Shown piece after piece: positions 1 through 10,781 of a stretch of 64,000 nt of DNA. Numbering within the stretch: the first letter of the stretch is position 1; the number at the start of each line of letters is the position of its first letter. The translations under genes were made by a program, and so were the position numbers. The stretch comes from Ectobius pallidus (Eukaryota; Arthropoda; Insecta; Blattodea; Ectobiidae). Where the stretch lies: positions 149,601,890 through 149,665,889 of the forward strand of contig CAXKWD010000009.1 in NCBI GenBank assembly GCA_964059195.1, given 5' to 3'. Under the pieces are notes generated by a model. That model was given only the letters and a program-made list of their open reading frames with translations, was not told the origin of the DNA and made no database searches.

Positions 1-2520
1 CTTAGTAGTACTTCCTTGCCTGTTGTTTATTGTTCAAGTATTGATCTTTGTCTGTGTATAGACTCATTCTGCTTATTATATAAAATCTATGGGTGGTATG
101 GGACATCCTTAGTACTTCGGATTTTTTTGATTCTCCTAATAATATAATCTTCGTGGGTGGTATGGGACACTCCTTAGGTTTCTGGTTGTCTGTTATGGTT
201 AAAAAAAAAATATATATAAATTCTATGGGTGGTATGGGACACCCTCCGTTTGTCTTTGTTTTTATCCGAATATTGGAGCTACTACTCTACCTGTCAGGTT
301 ATTCTTATGGAATCAATCAAAGGTTATTGTGATTCCTTCAAGTTGAATTTTAATAGGCCTTGCTAGGCCTATGATCATTGCTATACTTCGTTGTAGTGTC
401 TTTCTACTAAGATTCAAAATGCCCCTGATATGTTTATTGGTTTTTGCTACTATATAGAGTATTTTTTTTAGTAGGCGAACCTTCTGTATTACAGATATTT
501 AATGTAAAAAAATCTCCTTATGCAATATTTCTGATCTGTAATTGGTATGTTGCTTAGAGTACCTTGCTAATATCCCATGATACGTATGCTGCTATAAAGC
601 CAGGGTAGTTACCCATTTTTTTTGCCATTGACAAAGATAATTTTTTCTTATGCTTCTTATCTGCAATGTTTGGTATTTTTGCTGTACTATGATGGCAAAT
701 TGTGTTGTTACACGAATTAATAAGTATATGCTGTTACTATTTAATGTGTTATGTAATCTTATGATATATTCGTGTTGTCCTTTTCTTCAAAGAAGTATAG
801 TCTATAATAAAATTGTAATCGTTTTATATGAAAGAATTAATTTATTTGATATTCTTGCTGCTCACGCTTTTGGAGGGAGGAACTCCTTTCTCGCAATCTC
901 AATTATGTAATTTGGGGACCCCTCACACTCAACTCACACTCTATTTTGACGCCCAATTATCTACATACTTTTACACAAAAAATATGGAACTGACTAAAGA
1001 AAAGACATTAACGAAATAAAAGAATACGAATTTATACCAATTGTTACTACTACGAAGCGACACAAAAAAAAGTTACAAAAAAGGGATAAATTATATTAAT
1101 TAATCTATAAAAAAAAAGATCCAACCTACAAAATGAAGTGAAAGTTTAATAGACTTATTTTCATAAGCTACAAACAAAATATCTACAAATTTATTTCTCA
1201 ACGCTACGACCATTAGTAATGTGTGACTGTTTTTCATTTCCAAAAACAAAGTGAATGTGCTACCAAACTTATTTTCTTGAGTTATGGATATTATTAACTT
1301 GTGTCTATTATATCTCTTGAAAGGAAAACTAAGTAAAAAAAAAAAAACAGCAACAATTTATTTACCAAGCTTATGGTCGTTACTAACGTGAAATTATGCT
1401 ACATTTTCTAAAAGAAAGTGAATGTTCTACAAAACGTGATTCCCAAATCTATCGACGTTATTGACATTAGTAATTTGTGATTATGCAACGAAAGTTTCTG
1501 ACACTTAATTCAATGTACACTCGTTTTCAAAAACGTTCAGCGCACAGGGGTTGTACTAGTTCCCTTCCTTTCTGTGTCTGTACTGTACCTATATTAAAAC
1601 GGTCCAAAATTGTGTTTCATGTGACGAGATATATTATGAAGAGGACCTCTACACGTATTCATTCTGCACTGGATTCATGGGAGCTCCTGCTGGCTTGTTT
1701 TGGAGCCATGTTGTCGACCATGCTCCTGGACAAATATGTATGCCTGACTCATGGGGAAGGCCTCCCCAGCTTTACATTTGTCATCCATATGGGTGGCCGG
1801 AGTCAAGCTAGTCCTCGTTCGCCTGCAGTAAGGTACCTGTGAGCACCTGAATCTACTCTCCCTCATCTTTCGTCGTGTGCAGCTTTTTGGATTTGGCTGT
1901 ATGTCAGCTAAGATGAATTTAGCTGTTTTTTCTCGACTGGTAGCCTCATCAGGACAAATTGGCTCCATAATTGTCGTGAGTCATAGCCAAAGTTATTTTC
2001 CTCTTCTATGAAACCATGGTGAGTTTAAAATATATATAAATTATTTGGACACATGCTTATTTGTGCGCTTCAAAATTGCCTCGGGTATATAAGGTATAAA
2101 AGAATATGTCTCCGAGGGTAATCCATTGACTTTATAGAATTGCTGATTATTCAAGGATTTGGAATTCTTTGTGGAGTAACGTATCTTATGTGAAGTGAAT
2201 CACCTTTGATAATATGACTATATTATTGAGGATTATCAAAATATTTGTACTCTGTGTCGTCTGTAGTGGAAGAAGATATCAAGAGGACTTATGAATTTTC
2301 TAAGAAAATAACTTCTTACCTGAAGAGTTCATATGTAAAAAAATTTGTTCAATCCAATTTGAGATTATTACTAATGAAGAGTGTGACTAGTCTATGTGCA
2401 ATACTGTTATTTAATTGGGCATGATGTCTGAATATTAGTTTTTTATCTATGTTAATGCTATATCTTTAGTGAATAATTGTTTTGGACGGTTCTTACAAAA
2501 AAAAAAAGGAATTTCTGTTA
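1..2520. other. AT-rich intergenic DNA with short repeats, no gene seen
   Basis: No open frame here resembles a protein family that I recognise. The stretch has a 14-bp motif (GGGTGGTATGGGAC) repeated three times near 91, 155 and 227. At about 1,200-1,490 a degenerate phrase containing ATTAGTAATNTGTGA and AAAGTGAATGTNCTAC recurs two or three times. Both look like decayed tandem repeats. Confidence 0.5.
91..240 (+). repeat. Three-copy short direct repeat (GGGTGGTATGGGAC)
   Basis: The same 14-mer starts at 91, 155 and 227, spaced 64 and 72 bp apart. Each copy is preceded by an AT-rich stretch and followed by A(C)ACYCT-like bases. The unit is probably a degenerate minisatellite of about 65-70 bp that starts at or before the window edge. 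Confidence 0.6.
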
Positions 2521-2529
2521 AATTCCTTG

Positions 2530-2760
2530 TTTTTTTAGCCGGGCAGAGAGGAGAGTTGTAACGTTGGTTTGAATTGCCGCGATCCCTCCCTCTCTGACGG
2601 CTGGCTGTCTACGTAATTAGTGCTGCTAGCGCCACTTGCACGGAGAATCGAGGCACTAGGCCGCCCCGTCGCAGACTGCAGTTAGTGAGGGGTCTCCCTT
2701 GTGTAAAGTCGTCTGCGGCGAGCCAGCTGGATTCCTCCTTCTCTTCGCGTGAGTGGCAAT
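2530..2760. other. GC/CpG-rich island, possible promoter or 5' UTR exon
   Basis: This roughly 230-bp patch is much richer in G, C and CpG than its AT-rich surroundings. It ends near a good plus-strand splice donor (GTGAGTGG, about 2,747). That pattern fits a CpG-containing promoter with a noncoding first exon. A GC-rich repeat fragment fits equally well. No convincing protein frame is present; the minus-strand 66-codon frame across it has no recognisable domain. Confidence 0.25.
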
Positions 2761-2829
2761 TTCTATCAATTATGTATTCATAAGCATTTGCTATTGGTGC
2801 CTTCTGCACACATAACTAAAATTCTGCCT

Positions 2830-4905
2830 TCTGCACTATTCGTTAAACCATGTAGTAATTTATGTATTCTTTGAAGAAAGGCAACCTTTAAGAAAGTTGC
2901 AGGCAGTTCTAACTTTGTATTCAGTTGGTCCGAGAATCAGTTATACATAGGATTTTTATATGCTATTCATTTAATTTTTGTGCCATGTCATTGCAGATCA
3001 GAGTATATTATTCCTTAGTAGAGTTTACCATATATTTTGCTTCCGATATGTATGTCATGTTGTGGGCGGCGATTTTTCATCACTTAGAAGTGATGACGTC
3101 ACGCTTTTGTTCCCATGTCTGTAACGATTCGCTTATTGCCCTCCATTTTTCTCAATCAGTTTTGCCTTTGTAAAGTAATGATATAAGATAGTAACTATAT
3201 CTATATATTGGACGTTAGTAATCCTTACCAGAGTAAATTAAGCACTTCATGACATTCAGGCGTGTGCTTTCTCAGGGAATTATATATCTATATTAACGTA
3301 TAAGAAAGGGCTCGTGGTATTAACCAGGTTATTAATCCAGTAAAAATATTTTTGTCTTGATTCAGTTGTCTTATATTGCATTAAATTTTAGCCTATGGGA
3401 TTTCCGTCGGAATCATAAGTATCATTATTAACTTAATTTTGTAGCATTTCAGTCAGGTTGTCCTTATGGGGAAATTGTTTGTCTCATGGGAGTTGACCTT
3501 GGAGTAATTGTAAAATATGCAAAATATATGTAAAATATGCATATGAATTTTAAGAGTAGTTGATGACCGTTAAAGGTATAAAATTAAAATTCCTGATAAC
3601 ATTTAATATTACTTTGAGAAAGAAATTAGTCAGTGGTGGGGTATGTCATCACATATTGTAGATATGCAAAATATGCACATGACTTTTGAGAATAGATATT
3701 CAGATGGCCATTATATACATTATAAATTAATATGGCTGTAGGCTATTTAATCTTATTTTTGGGAAAGAAATCAACCAGTTGTGGGTTGTGACATGATATG
3801 GTAGTAATGTAAAATATGCATATTCCTATGGAATTGGTCATGACCCTTATCCTCTATAGTTAATATTATTCTGAAGTCCTTTTGATCCTTTTCAACAAAC
3901 ACTTGGATTTGCTTATTGATATAAGTATATTTAGATGCCTCCTTAACTAGTTATTATTTTGCTTGCATTAATCTTGCTCATAGTCATTATAGTCTTAAAA
4001 AAAATATTGTCCCACTATTTTTTTTGTAGCCTATATTAAAATTTTTTCCCCTTGTTATTCTATAAATAAATTTTTCCTTTGTGTCATATAGCCTTCAAAT
4101 TATTATATTTAAGTACAGTTCCCTTTCTTCACCCGATGATCCATCTACTCAGTTTCGGGTTGTTTCCCAACATTTTGCGGCTTGTATAAAGTTTTTCTTA
4201 CGGATTAAATTCCTCCTATTGAGTCTCTGATTTTTGGCAATTTATTCTAGTCATTAATTTTTTTCATTGGGATGTCACATTAATATTTCAAGGTTAGGAG
4301 TTCAGGTATAATTATGGATAGGGTATATTCTGCTGTAAGCATATAAATCTGACATCGGTTGTTGAGTTCTTTGTTACCAACTTTATTTAATGGCAACTCA
4401 CTTTTATTCTCGCACTCCTCGTGCTTTCTAGAATTAACAGTAATTATTATTGTACAGACTTTGGAATAGTCTTTATCGTGTGAATTTTCTGGTAATTAAG
4501 TATTTTTATTATCATATTGTTATTTACTTAATTACGTGTTACATTTGGTGTATTCTTATATGTGGATACAAATATTGTCAATAAATCCCATGTTATCTGA
4601 TTTATGATTTTATGTTCTGGGATATTTCATGTTTTCACCTGCCTCCCTTGTTCTCTTGTGTTTGAAAACCAAGATCTTCGCCTCTAGGTAACGTCCACTC
4701 GCTTCTGGCAAGATTTCCTCAGTTTCAGTTTTTACAGTAAGATAATATATTCATGCAGGGCTGCAATCTAAATAAAGAATTAAATAATTAGTGACTCTCT
4801 TCGACTGTCAGTTAGTGTATAATTAATTTTTCAAGTAACGTATATTGTTTCTAACCTAACTTATAAAATAATAAATTATAAAACATAATTAAACCATTTA
4901 AAGCG
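2830..4905. other. AT-rich intergenic stretch, no gene seen
   Basis: No coding feature is recognisable. Apart from the AAAATATGCA-type tandem repeat at about 3,515-3,830 I see only AT-rich, non-repetitive sequence. Confidence 0.5.
3515..3830 (+). repeat. Degenerate ~140-bp tandem repeat with AAAATATGCA motif
   Basis: Three successive blocks each begin with a variant of ATGYAAAATATGCA, at about 3,525, 3,662 and 3,805. The first two continue with similar text, including GRGAAAGAAATYARYCAGT and GTGGGGTATG/GTGGGTTGTG. The period is about 137-142 bp with many substitutions, so the array is old. The same AAATATGC vocabulary recurs in the MITE at 40,629-41,098. Confidence 0.5.
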
Positions 4906-4910
4906 TTACA

Positions 4911-5305
4911 GTATGGAAACTGGACTAATTATTAGCAATAAAATTTCTGCCCTAGCTTCTCACATTAAGTAGATAAATCTTTGTAAAAAGTGAGAAAACA
5001 CATTTTTGACTATTTTTTAGAAATGATTTTCTCGAAAACACCCATCTCAAAAGTTTTTAAAATTACACAAAATATTCTTTGTTGGTTGTTCTTATAGGTG
5101 GTACAATCACATTGGGGGATATTTGTGTGGAAAACCTGAGAGAATTTTTTCAAAACTACTCTACCTGTTCCATAATGTTGGACATTTAGTATATAATGTA
5201 TTACATTGACAACACTGTTTTGCCAAATGTTTTCAATGTACACAGTTCTATTAAATGAAATTGTATTGAAAGATCACACCGTAGATGGTTGAGTCCATTT
5301 CCGGA
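4911..5305 (-). repeat. Left arm of a 395-bp inverted repeat pair
   Basis: This arm is almost base-for-base the reverse complement of 6,483-6,877. Both arms are exactly 395 bp and both end abruptly: one edge is TCCGGAAATGGACTCAACC and the other is CCAGTTTCCATAC. They enclose 1,177 bp of unrelated sequence. A 77-codon frame is conserved between the arms with one residue change, but it has no known domain and probably reflects recent duplication. The structure fits a foldback-type element or an inverted duplication. Confidence 0.8.
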
Positions 5306-6482
5306 TTGGAAATCTTACCACTAGAGGTTTTTGAGTCCAAATTCAGCAAAGGGTATTGCTGGTTCTTTGTGAGAGTCCATCAGTTTCAGTTAATTATTAA
5401 TATTGATCACTAGATTTAGACAAAACCACATAAGGTAAAATATATGTTAACATATACAAATGCTGAAATATCATTAGGCCTATATTTTTCACTTGACATT
5501 GCTGAGAAGAGTTCTTCTGTCATCTTCATATGTTCCGCATTAAACTTATGAAGCTGGGCTGACTGTCCATGTGGAAAAGAATGATCCAGCTTGAGAAGCA
5601 CATGGGAAATTTATTTTTAAATACTTTCCTATTAAAACATTTCTTTGTTTATTTTTATTTATCGTGAGATTATTATATTTAGTGCAGTGTTTTTTCATGA
5701 ATTGATTAATTAATTCAATATATTTTGATCAAGCTATTTTTTGGGTTGGCGAATATCTAATTATTTCAACCATCTGTTTTTAATCACACTTCTTCAAAAT
5801 AGATAGCTTCATCCACGTTACATTCACCTTTTCCAAGAGCAAGGAGTTCTTTTTCAACTTATTAAAGGTTTCTAGCATTTCAAGATATTGCTAATTTCGG
5901 GCGAAAGGCCATTTTCTTCATTTTTATCATGGATTCAGTAAGTCAACGACCATGAAGATTGCATGTAACACAATATTAAGGACCTCAAGGACTTCTTTAC
6001 AAAGATAATAAGTCTTCATCAATCCTCAGGGCATTCATACTAATGAAGGGGAAAATCCTTCATTTTGTGAGTAATTTCGTGAATCACATACCGAAGGTAA
6101 GTTTAGTTCAGCATATTTGGACCGAGGATTTGTGAGATTCGCAGTCCCAAAGAGAATTTAATGTAATTGTGATTGATAATAAATGTAGACATTTATTATT
6201 TAGCAAGTGTAAATAACTTAATTCAATGCAAATCCTCCTTCTGAGCTTCAGATACTGTAAACATTCAAATGTTATCATTTCTACAAACATTAATACACAA
6301 ATATTCTAGCTAGTGAGAAGTAACAATGTCATTAAGCTACATCTTTTTGCTACAATTATAGCTGGTCCTCCGATTGTATACAGTTCCAATACATTTACAT
6401 GTGTATTCAATTAGCTTCATAAACATCAAGATTACGACGAACATTTCCTCAAAGCATGTTTATGTTATTCAAGTGACGTCAC
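5306..6482. other. Spacer between the 395-bp inverted arms
   Basis: These 1,177 bp separate the arms. The two minus-strand frames (near 5,416-5,601 and 6,108-6,290) show no family signature. I see no transposase, RNA gene or terminal structure inside. Confidence 0.4.
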
Positions 6483-6877
6483 TCCGGAAATGGACTCAAC
6501 CATCTATGGTGTGATCTTTCAATACAATTTCATTTAATAGAACTGTGTACATTGAAAACATTTGGCAAAACAGTGTTGTCAATGTAATACATTATATACT
6601 AAATGTCCAACATTATGGAACAGGTAGAGTAGTTTTGAAAACATTCTCTCAGGTTTTCCACACAAATATCCCCCAATGTGATTGTACCACCTATAAGAAC
6701 AACCAACAAAGAATATTTTGTGTAATTTTAAAAACTTTTGAGATGGGTGTTTTCGAGAAAATCATTTCTAAAAAATAGTCAAAAATGTGTTTTCTCACTT
6801 TTTACAAAGATTTATCTACTTAATGTGAGAAGCTAGGGCAGAAATTTTATTGCTAATAATTAGTCCAGTTTCCATAC
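6483..6877 (+). repeat. Right arm of the 395-bp inverted repeat pair
   Basis: This is the reverse complement of 4,911-5,305 with very few differences. On its right side the sequence runs on into a further direct repeat: text starting at ATTATATACT (6,591) starts again at 6,957. Confidence 0.8.
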
Positions 6878-7316
6878 CATATTATCCCAACAAAAGTCAT
6901 GACTTACGACTGTTCACATTTTCAAAAAAAATACATGAACTTTGGAAAAATAATGCATTATATACTAAATGTCCAACATTATGGAACAGGTAGAGTAGTT
7001 TTGAAAAAAATTCTCTCAGGTTTTCCACACAAATATCTCCCAATGTGATTGTACCACCTATAAGAACAACCATCAAAGAATATTTTGTGTAATTTTCAAA
7101 ACTTTTGAGATGGGTGTTTTCGAGAAAATCGTTTCTAAAAAACAGTCAAAAATGTGTTTTTTCACTTTTTACCAAGATTTATCTACTTAATGTGAGAAGC
7201 TGGGGCAGAAATTTTATTGCTAATAATTAGTCCAGTTTCCATACCATATTATCCCAATAAAAGTCGCGACTTACGACTGTTCACATTTTCAAAAAAAAAT
7301 ATATGAACTTTGGAAA
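6591..7316 (+). repeat. Tandem duplication, period 366 bp, overlapping the right arm
   Basis: The block starting ATTATATACTAAATGTCC at 6,591 recurs at 6,957 and runs through the same order of landmarks: the CCACCTATAAGAACAACC stretch, GATGGGTGTTTTCGAGAAAAT, and a tail of CATACCATATTATCCCAA, AAAGTC and ACTTTGG. The second copy differs by scattered substitutions. The locus therefore holds two direct copies plus one inverted copy of the sequence. Confidence 0.75.
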
Positions 7317-7319
7317 AAA

Positions 7320-7955
7320 ATCCAATTTTTTGTATTTTCATGTTGAATTTTAGAGTTAAAGAGAATTTCAAAAATGTCTTCCTATATCATGATTTGAAAC
7401 TACTATGAACAGGCTTTCAAATAAAAAAAACCTCAAGTCTCCATAATTTTTGGTTTCTGATTTATAGCGCTTTGAAAATTGCAATATTTTCCTTGCGTAC
7501 AACTTTTTACCAAAAATCCCGATTCTTTGTGTGCCTGTAACATTGTTACAAATCAAGTGAGAAGGAAAATATTTCATTTCTGAACATAGGTCATGTGGTC
7601 CTTTAACATATATTTTTTTCAGCAAAATCCATGATGTTGATGTGACACCCCCTGTATGATCTGAGATGAAATGGGTCAACAAAGAAACTTGGTACTAGCG
7701 CCTATAGAAGATACTTGGCGGGAGTGGTGTATGCTCCTAGAAACAGTAGCTGTGTCTAACTACATTCATAATTATCCTGTGTTTCATTTGTTCACATTTA
7801 TAAGTATCATGTGTTAAGTGTTAATATAATTTCAACTATTCAGAGTTCAGGCTTCCTGAATATATTGTATTGCAACGAATCAAAATTCTAAATCCCTGAC
7901 TCAGCGTCCTACAGTCCATTCTCTCCTTATTATTTTAAGTTAGTTTTCCCTTTCA
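7320..7955. other. Intergenic stretch, no assignable gene
   Basis: A 104-codon minus-strand frame at 7,368-7,682 has no domain that I recognise. It contains ACACCCCCTGTATGATC, which resembles the end of a mariner-type element, so it may be transposon debris. Confidence 0.35.
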
Positions 7956-7960
7956 GGAGA

Positions 7961-8269
7961 CTACCCAGCTATTGTGCATTCGAAGGAATTATGGGATATG
8001 TGGCCACCCAAAATAAGCAAACTCTTAGACCGGGCACGATGTTTCACAAAATTCTTAAGCCAGAGCAAGAAAAGATCTTCACTTATGTACCCAGTTTCGG
8101 ACATAAGTACTGTTGCTCCAGGTGGCATTCCCTGTTTGTATTCTTCTCTCGTTCTTTGCCCTTTAAAAATAACAAAAGGAAGAATAAACACTCCGGTGGC
8201 ACTACCACAGCCGACAATTTCTCTCTTTCCCTTTCCGGCAATAATAATATTTAATGGCTTGTTATTCAT
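7961..8269 (-). pseudogene. pogo/Tigger-type DDE transposase fragment
   Basis: The minus-strand translation (102 codons) matches the central part of the DDE_1 endonuclease family (pogo/Tigger, jerky, CENP-B-like). Visible family features are a VGCGSATG block, the IFKGQR segment, the SETGYISEDLFLLWL helix region, and LLILGGHISH, which stands where the family has a catalytic aspartate in an LLxDGHxSH context. Here that position reads glycine. Only about a third of a normal transposase remains, and there is no helix-turn-helix or CENP-B DNA-binding part. It is an inactive relic; the family assignment is from pattern memory. Confidence 0.7.
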
Positions 8270-8274
8270 GGGAA

Positions 8275-8432
8275 ATCCACTAAAGGCTATACACGGTTTT
8301 CATCACAAAACCTGTGTAAACAAGAGATAACACAAACCCGATAAAGACTGTGCGGCGAAAGCATATCACATAACAAAATGCAAGAATGGACAAAAATCAA
8401 TAACGGAAATAAATAAATGGGTGAATGCGCAC
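8275..8432 (+). pseudogene. 3' fragment of a non-LTR retrotransposon RT ORF (plus strand)
   Basis: The plus strand reads IHGFHHKTC, a stop, then a C...YHITKC block. This aligns in order with the C-terminal HGFHHKVC...CDQYHLEYC region of the neighbouring minus-strand fragment. It is a short, stop-containing remnant of the same family in the opposite orientation, so the two 3' ends point at each other across about 16 bp. Confidence 0.5.
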
Positions 8433-8448
8433 AAACGTGCATAAGAAG

Positions 8449-8990
8449 TTATAAGGTGCCATCCTTGCTGTACGATTTCAGGCTCAGTATCCTTTTTTTG
8501 CAGTATTCCAAATGATACTGATCACACCGTTGGTCACAAAGCACACACGTACATTGTTCATCTGGTTGATGGAAGCCCTGTCGTCTACAAACTTTGTGGT
8601 GGAAACCGTGAATAGCATATCTGGTGACTACATGGCGTAATGGTTGGTCTGCGTTGGCCCAGGTACGATTGGTCATGGCTTCAACTGCATAAAAATCTGG
8701 TGTGATTTCTTCTCTTTTTCTTACTCTCTCTTCCAGGAGCTGTTGATAGCTGTTGGTTGACGGTAATTGATACATTATTCTCAGATCCTCTATGAGGAAA
8801 GGTTCTCGTGCAAGCACGTACACCAATCTGGATGGGGATAATCTCGACACCCGTAGAGCTCTTTTCAAGAATGTTGCCTTTACCTTTTCTAGTTGCTCCA
8901 AATCTCTTTTGCTGAGATTCTTCCAGATAATCTCTAGTCCATACGACAAAATAACGGAAATCAGCAGAGAATAATTTGTACATAAATTTT
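8449..8990 (-). pseudogene. C-terminal fragment of a non-LTR retrotransposon ORF2
   Basis: The frame runs from about 8,990 down to the stop at 8,449. Typical post-catalytic RT features are visible: the ILSYGLEIIW motif (the 'thumb' region that follows the YADD block), a LEKVKATFLKRAL helix, and a C-terminal CCHC-type zinc knuckle (CVLC...CDQYHLEYC). No endonuclease or catalytic RT motifs remain, so this is a 5'-truncated copy. The first ~25 codons of the longer frame (toward 9,069) come from an adjoining repeat (ATGTCCAACAGACACAATAAT) that recurs near 46,570. Confidence 0.7.
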
Positions 8991-9004
8991 CTCTTGAGTG
9001 CACC

Positions 9005-9095
9005 GTTCTCTCATTATTATTATCATGTAATGTCCAACAGACACAATAATATGTGGTGCATGAATGCATATATCTATGGATAAATATTGATCAGA
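9005..9095 (+). repeat. SINE 3' fragment (ATGTCCAACAGA family)
   Basis: About 85 bp around CATGTAATGTCCAACAGACAC match the tail of the tRNA-headed repeat near 46,500-46,625, including the CATGAATGCATATATCTA stretch. The tRNA-like head is absent here. Confidence 0.5.
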
Positions 9096-9239
9096 AGCAA
9101 GAAAATAGCACAATCAGTCTGAGGATAGATAAGATGGTGTGAGGCTTTCAAAAGTTAGCATAAAGCTAAAATATACATATACATTACTTTTTTAGTAACG
9201 AAAACTTTGTGAGTGCTTTAGAATACGAGAACAAGAATT

Positions 9240-9551
9240 AAAAACGTTCGAAAATATAACAACAAAGATTCAAAACATTCAAAAATGGCGGTGCATAACA
9301 TCATTTCTCTTTGACTGGATCTATAAAACAGAAGAACGGAGAGATACGCAATGTGACGCTAATCGTTATTTACGTAGGTATTGCACACTGTATTTGTGGA
9401 AAACGTTTGTCTATAAAGCGTTAGCTATATTCAAACCTAATAAGTAGTGTAATTCAAAGGCATTGACCGCTGCCGTAAGTGACGTAAGTGTAGTATTAAA
9501 AGTCGTTTGAGTGCATTTGAAGTCTTGAATGTATGTCAACACCCTCACATA
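9240..9551 (+). promoter_or_regulatory. Conserved upstream/promoter block of zinc-finger copy A
   Basis: Roughly 300 bp before the ATG are shared, with substitutions and small indels, by all three zinc-finger genes although copy A lies in the opposite orientation. Landmarks are AAAATGGCGG (about 9,282), the AACAGAAGAACGGAG region, and a CRE-like GTGACGTAAGTG (9,479-9,490) just before AGTATTAAAAGTC. Beyond the block the copies diverge. The ATGGCGG and TGACGTAA motifs resemble YY1-type and CREB/ATF-type sites, which is inference. Confidence 0.45.
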
Positions 9552-10781
9552 ATGGAGACTGTAGAGACATCGCATTGCGATACAGCAGAAATAAAACAAG
9601 ACCTTCCACCGAAATGTGTACAACAGAAACGTACTGTTAAGTGTGAGGCTATACCTATAACTTTCAACTCAATTAAGACACGCCAGATTAAAACCGAGAA
9701 TATAGACCCTTATGAAGCATTAATACCCAAAGTTCCAAGGTCAGAGACACCGACATCGTGCGGCGAAATTCCGGAAACATTATCTGATGAAAAGAATGAC
9801 AATCTTGCGCTTACTGTAAAACAAGAGAGTGAACCATTGACCGTTGATTTGGTACAGACATTTAAACCTAAAACGGAGAATGAGGTAAATTCCCGAAGAC
9901 ATAATCTCAAAAGTCGTAAACCTACTAAGAAAGGAAGAAAAGTTTTCAAGTGTGATGTGTGTAACAAAATATTTTCTCAAAGTTGTACTCTCAAGACTCA
10001 TTTGCTTACCCACACAAGGGAGAAAGCTTTTAAGTGTGATATTTGTAACAAAGCATTTGCTCATATAGGTACTCTCAAAAGTCATCTGCTTACCCATACA
10101 GGACAGAAACTTTTCACGTGTGATATTTGCAACAAAGTATTTTCTCTAAGAAGTAGCCTCAAAATACATTTGCTTACCCATACAGGAGAGAAACCTTTCC
10201 AGTGTGATTTATGTAACAAAACATTTGCTCATAGGGGTACTCTCAAAAATCATGTGCTTACCCATACAGGACAGAAACCTTTCCAGTGTGATTTTTGTAA
10301 GAAATCATTTGTTAAACGTGGTGCTCTCAAGACTCATTTGCTTACCCACACAGGAAAGAAACCTTTCAAGTGTGATATTTGTAACAATGCATTTGCTCAT
10401 AGGGGTACTATCAAAAGTCATCTGCTTACCCATACAGGACAGAAACCTTTCCAGTGTGATTTTTGTAAGAAATCATTTGCTCAACGTGGTGCTCTCAAGA
10501 CTCATTTGCTTACCCACACAGGAAAGAAACCTTTCAAGTGTGACATTTGTAACAAAGCATTTGCTCATAAGGGTACTATCAAAAGTCATCTGCTTACCCA
10601 TACAGGACAGAAACCTTACCAGTGTGATTTATGTAACAAAACATTTGCTCAAAGTTGTAATCTCAAGACTCATTTGCTTACCCACACAGGAAAGAAACCT
10701 TTCAAGTGTGATATTTGCAACAAAGTATTTTCTCTAAGAAGTAATCTCAAAAGACATTTGCTTACCCATACAGGAGAGTGA
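9552..10781 (+). CDS. C2H2 zinc-finger protein, copy A (10 fingers)
   Basis: The product is a 409-residue, probably DNA-binding nuclear protein. The chosen start is the METVE ATG shared with the other two copies. Residues 1-131 form an acidic, unstructured domain with no ZAD, BTB or KRAB, but with several sumoylation-type motifs (VKCE, IKTE, VKQE). From about residue 132 to the end run ten C2H2 fingers of 28 residues with TGEKP/TGQKP/TGKKP linkers. Finger pairs 5-6 and 7-8 are nearly identical, showing recent internal duplication of a 168-bp unit. The ORF stops at the linker (HTGE, stop). The next bases resemble a decayed eleventh finger (CNE after a broken Cys position), so the C-terminus may have been shortened. 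The gene appears intronless over the coding part and could be a full gene or one large exon. Confidence 0.85.
   Translation: METVETSHCDTAEIKQDLPPKCVQQKRTVKCEAIPITFNSIKTRQIKTENIDPYEALIPKVPRSETPTSCGEIPETLSDEKNDNLALTVKQESEPLTVDLVQTFKPKTENEVNSRRHNLKSRKPTKKGRKVFKCDVCNKIFSQSCTLKTHLLTHTREKAFKCDICNKAFAHIGTLKSHLLTHTGQKLFTCDICNKVFSLRSSLKIHLLTHTGEKPFQCDLCNKTFAHRGTLKNHVLTHTGQKPFQCDFCKKSFVKRGALKTHLLTHTGKKPFKCDICNNAFAHRGTIKSHLLTHTGQKPFQCDFCKKSFAQRGALKTHLLTHTGKKPFKCDICNKAFAHKGTIKSHLLTHTGQKPYQCDLCNKTFAQSCNLKTHLLTHTGKKPFKCDICNKVFSLRSNLKRHLLTHTGE

Noticed and set aside
5010..6778. 77-residue ORF present in both inverted arms
   Set aside because: Arms are near-identical at DNA level throughout, so ORF identity carries no evidence of selection, and the sequence matches no family.
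10204..10737. 177-codon frame overlapping the zinc fingers, with similar overlapping frames at 19,370-20,012 and 29,506-30,163
   Set aside because: Periodic shadow frames of the 84-bp finger repeat.
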